A stretch of DNA of 64,000 bases from Bacteroidaceae bacterium (GTDB taxonomy: Bacteria; Bacteroidota; Bacteroidia; Bacteroidales; Bacteroidaceae), in assembly GCA_024398495.1 (NCBI GenBank), contig JAKSJA010000002.1, positions 30,045-94,044 on the forward strand, in the 5' to 3' direction. This document shows, one piece after another, positions 62,917 through 64,000 of this stretch. How positions within the stretch are numbered: the stretch's first letter is position 1; every line of letters begins with the position of its first letter. Made by a program: the position numbers and the translations under genes. The notes under the pieces are model-generated. The model ran no database searches. It had not been told where the DNA came from and was given only the letters and a program-made list of their open reading frames with translations.

Positions 62917-63376
62917 CATGCTACCTACCTAATGTGGCAATGAGCCCGACCTGTCGTGGAGATATGCGACACCAGACGTGAGGATGCGTGCAACCTGATG
63001 TGGGGATGTGCATCACCTGACGTGGGGTTAAGACCTACCTGACCTATCGTTAAGACCTGCCTGACTTGTCATGTAGAATCACCATTGTTGTCGGGCAGAC
63101 CTACCATGTGGGCAAGTTAGAATCAAACTCTGTGAGACGTAGATGTGACTTGCCTTTATGTCGGATGTACGCATCGCATAGTTTGGTTGCACTCGTCACA
63201 AAGATTGTTTGTGCGTGTCAAAAAGAAGTGACAAACTCGTCATAAAGAAATGGTCAACTCTTCATAAAGAATTGCCCAACACTTCATAAAGTTTTTAGTA
63301 ACTCTTCACGTAGTTTTACCCACATCTTCATAAAGAATTTGTCAACGCGTCATTTTGATAATATCTTCACGTGGTT
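62898..63376. repeat. 22-bp periodic degenerate array, about 22 units
   Basis: Cut every 22 bp from 62898, twenty successive units stay in exact register to 63337; a 17-bp unit (5-bp deletion) and one more full unit follow. AC at unit positions 8-9 is often kept. The early units end in forms like CACCTGACGTGGGGAT (63014-63029); the later ones in AACTCTTCATAAAGAA (63256-63271). The consensus drifts gradually from the first type to the second. 22 is not a multiple of 3, and all frames are broken by stops, so it is not coding. There is no repeat-spacer structure. Confidence 0.85.
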
Positions 63377-63665
63377 TTGACAAAAACTATATGAAGTGTT
63401 GAAATCGAAATCTGCTCGCAAGGTGTTAAGTCTCTCGCAGAGCAAAATTTATAGTTCTATGAACTTCCGTGAATAATCACAGCCACAATAATGTGAATAC
63501 ATTTACTATTGGTGTCTGTTCTTCTTCACGACTGCTGACGCAGTATCATAAATTTTGTACGCAGAGGGCAGAGGCGCAACTTTCAGTTGCTACGCAGAGT
63601 TTTTGGTATCGGACAACATAGACATTCTTTACACGAGTTCTTGTGTCAATGATAAAGTCAACTTG

Positions 63666-63929
63666 GTACATTCATACTTCTAACTAAGTACACTCGTACT
63701 TTCAACTAACTACACACAAACTTCCAACAATGCACATTCGTATTTTCAATAGTGGTTGGTCGTACTTCCAACTATGCACATTCGTATTTCCAACAATGTA
63801 CACTCGTATTTCCATTTTTGGTTGCACACATCAGCAATTGCGGTTGCGCACATCACCAATTGCGGTTACTTACATCTGCAATTGCAGTGGCTGACATCAA
63901 CATTTACGGTTGCTGACATCATCAATTAT
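63666..63929. repeat. Second 22-bp periodic array, 12 units
   Basis: Twelve units in perfect 22-bp register with no indel. Units 1-7 resemble each other (ending TTCGTATTTCCAACAAT or similar) and units 8-12 form a second type (ACACATCAGCAATTGC and similar). The switch between types falls at 63819/63820. Confidence 0.88.
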
Positions 63930-63959
63930 GGTAGATTAAAAGGTTGGGGGAAGACTCTT

Positions 63960-64000
63960 TTATTTCTTCAATTCCTGCTGATATATCCGTGCTTCGTTGC
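63960..64000 (-). CDS. Possible C-terminal end of a gene entering from the right
   Basis: The minus strand from the right edge reads NEARIYQQELKK then TAA (63962-63960). The composition is protein-like, but only 12 codons are visible, so neither family nor reality can be established. Confidence 0.3.
   Translation of the reverse strand, partial: NEARIYQQELKK

Larger units (their letters stand above)
62482..64000. other. 1.5-kb non-coding region with remnants and 22-bp arrays
   Basis: No complete gene is supportable. It holds a GTGACGGGTT/AACCCGTCAC inverted repeat, a 75-codon open frame without ATG, a strong hairpin, a short coding tail, two 22-bp periodic arrays with a 267-bp gap, and possibly the end of a minus-strand gene at the right edge. 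The gap at 63399-63665 shows no clear periodicity and no gene. Confidence 0.75.

Noticed and set aside
62898-63929. CRISPR array
   Set aside because: Units follow each other directly with a 22-bp period and drift in sequence. There is no constant repeat separated by unique spacers, and no cas gene is present.
63774-64000. Plus-strand open frame from the ATG at 63774 to the right edge
   Set aside because: It runs through five 22-bp repeat units of the second array, has no promoter, and its residues (MHIRISNNVHSYFHFWLHTS) have no family features. Most likely chance.

Overview
The window looks like a chromosome segment of a Bacteroidales bacterium, most likely Prevotellaceae. Reasons: many promoters have the Bacteroidota -7 box TAnnTTTG (thirteen are listed), SD-like leaders are scarce, outer-membrane lipoproteins and TonB receptors are common, and there is a giant T9SS translocon gene (sprA), a DUF2723 membrane protein and a meso-diaminopimelate dehydrogenase.

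Layout. 1-7.8 kb (minus strand): pdxA (cut by the left edge), rlmN, a lipoprotein DNA/RNA endonuclease, two surface lipoproteins and a TonB-dependent receptor. Together these resemble a surface system for nucleic acid breakdown or uptake. 8-16.6 kb: aroA, an OmpA-like lipoprotein, a second TonB receptor, an RlmL-like methyltransferase, an S9 peptidase and a YqaA-type membrane protein. 16.7-23.1 kb (plus): DUF2723, polysaccharide deacetylase, frr, rsgA and scpB. 23.1-27.6 kb: a nucleoside kinase, then an overlapping Na/Pi transporter-sirtuin-recX set. 27.7-31.8 kb: two convergent secreted glycosidases. 31.9-33.5 kb: ddh, a guanine deaminase and tRNA-Ser(CGA). 33.6-47.7 kb: sprA and ruvA, then ychF-lgt, then dtd-deoC-mutS.

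From 47.7 kb the window changes to an accessory region. An 850-bp repeat-rich spacer leads into a tightly packed minus-strand operon (62312 down to 48567). It encodes, in transcription order: a 74-codon chimeric remnant, a DUF1016 PDDEXK nuclease, a 116-aa unknown protein, a radical SAM protein, a NERD-SF1 helicase, a 793-aa DrmE candidate, a DrmA-type helicase, a DrmB-type DUF1998 protein and a truncated HNH-type fragment. DrmA and DrmB are the core of the anti-phage system DISARM. The locus has no recognisable methyltransferase and no intact DrmC phospholipase-D gene, and it carries a radical SAM enzyme instead. It may be an undescribed DISARM variant.

Downstream and upstream of this operon lie non-coding arrays of degenerate repeats with a strict 22-bp period: about 22 units at 62898-63376, 12 units at 63666-63929, and a weaker set at 48316-48469. 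They do not look like CRISPR or coding repeats. These arrays and the defence operon are the most interesting parts of the window. All functional calls come from reading motifs; no database search was run.
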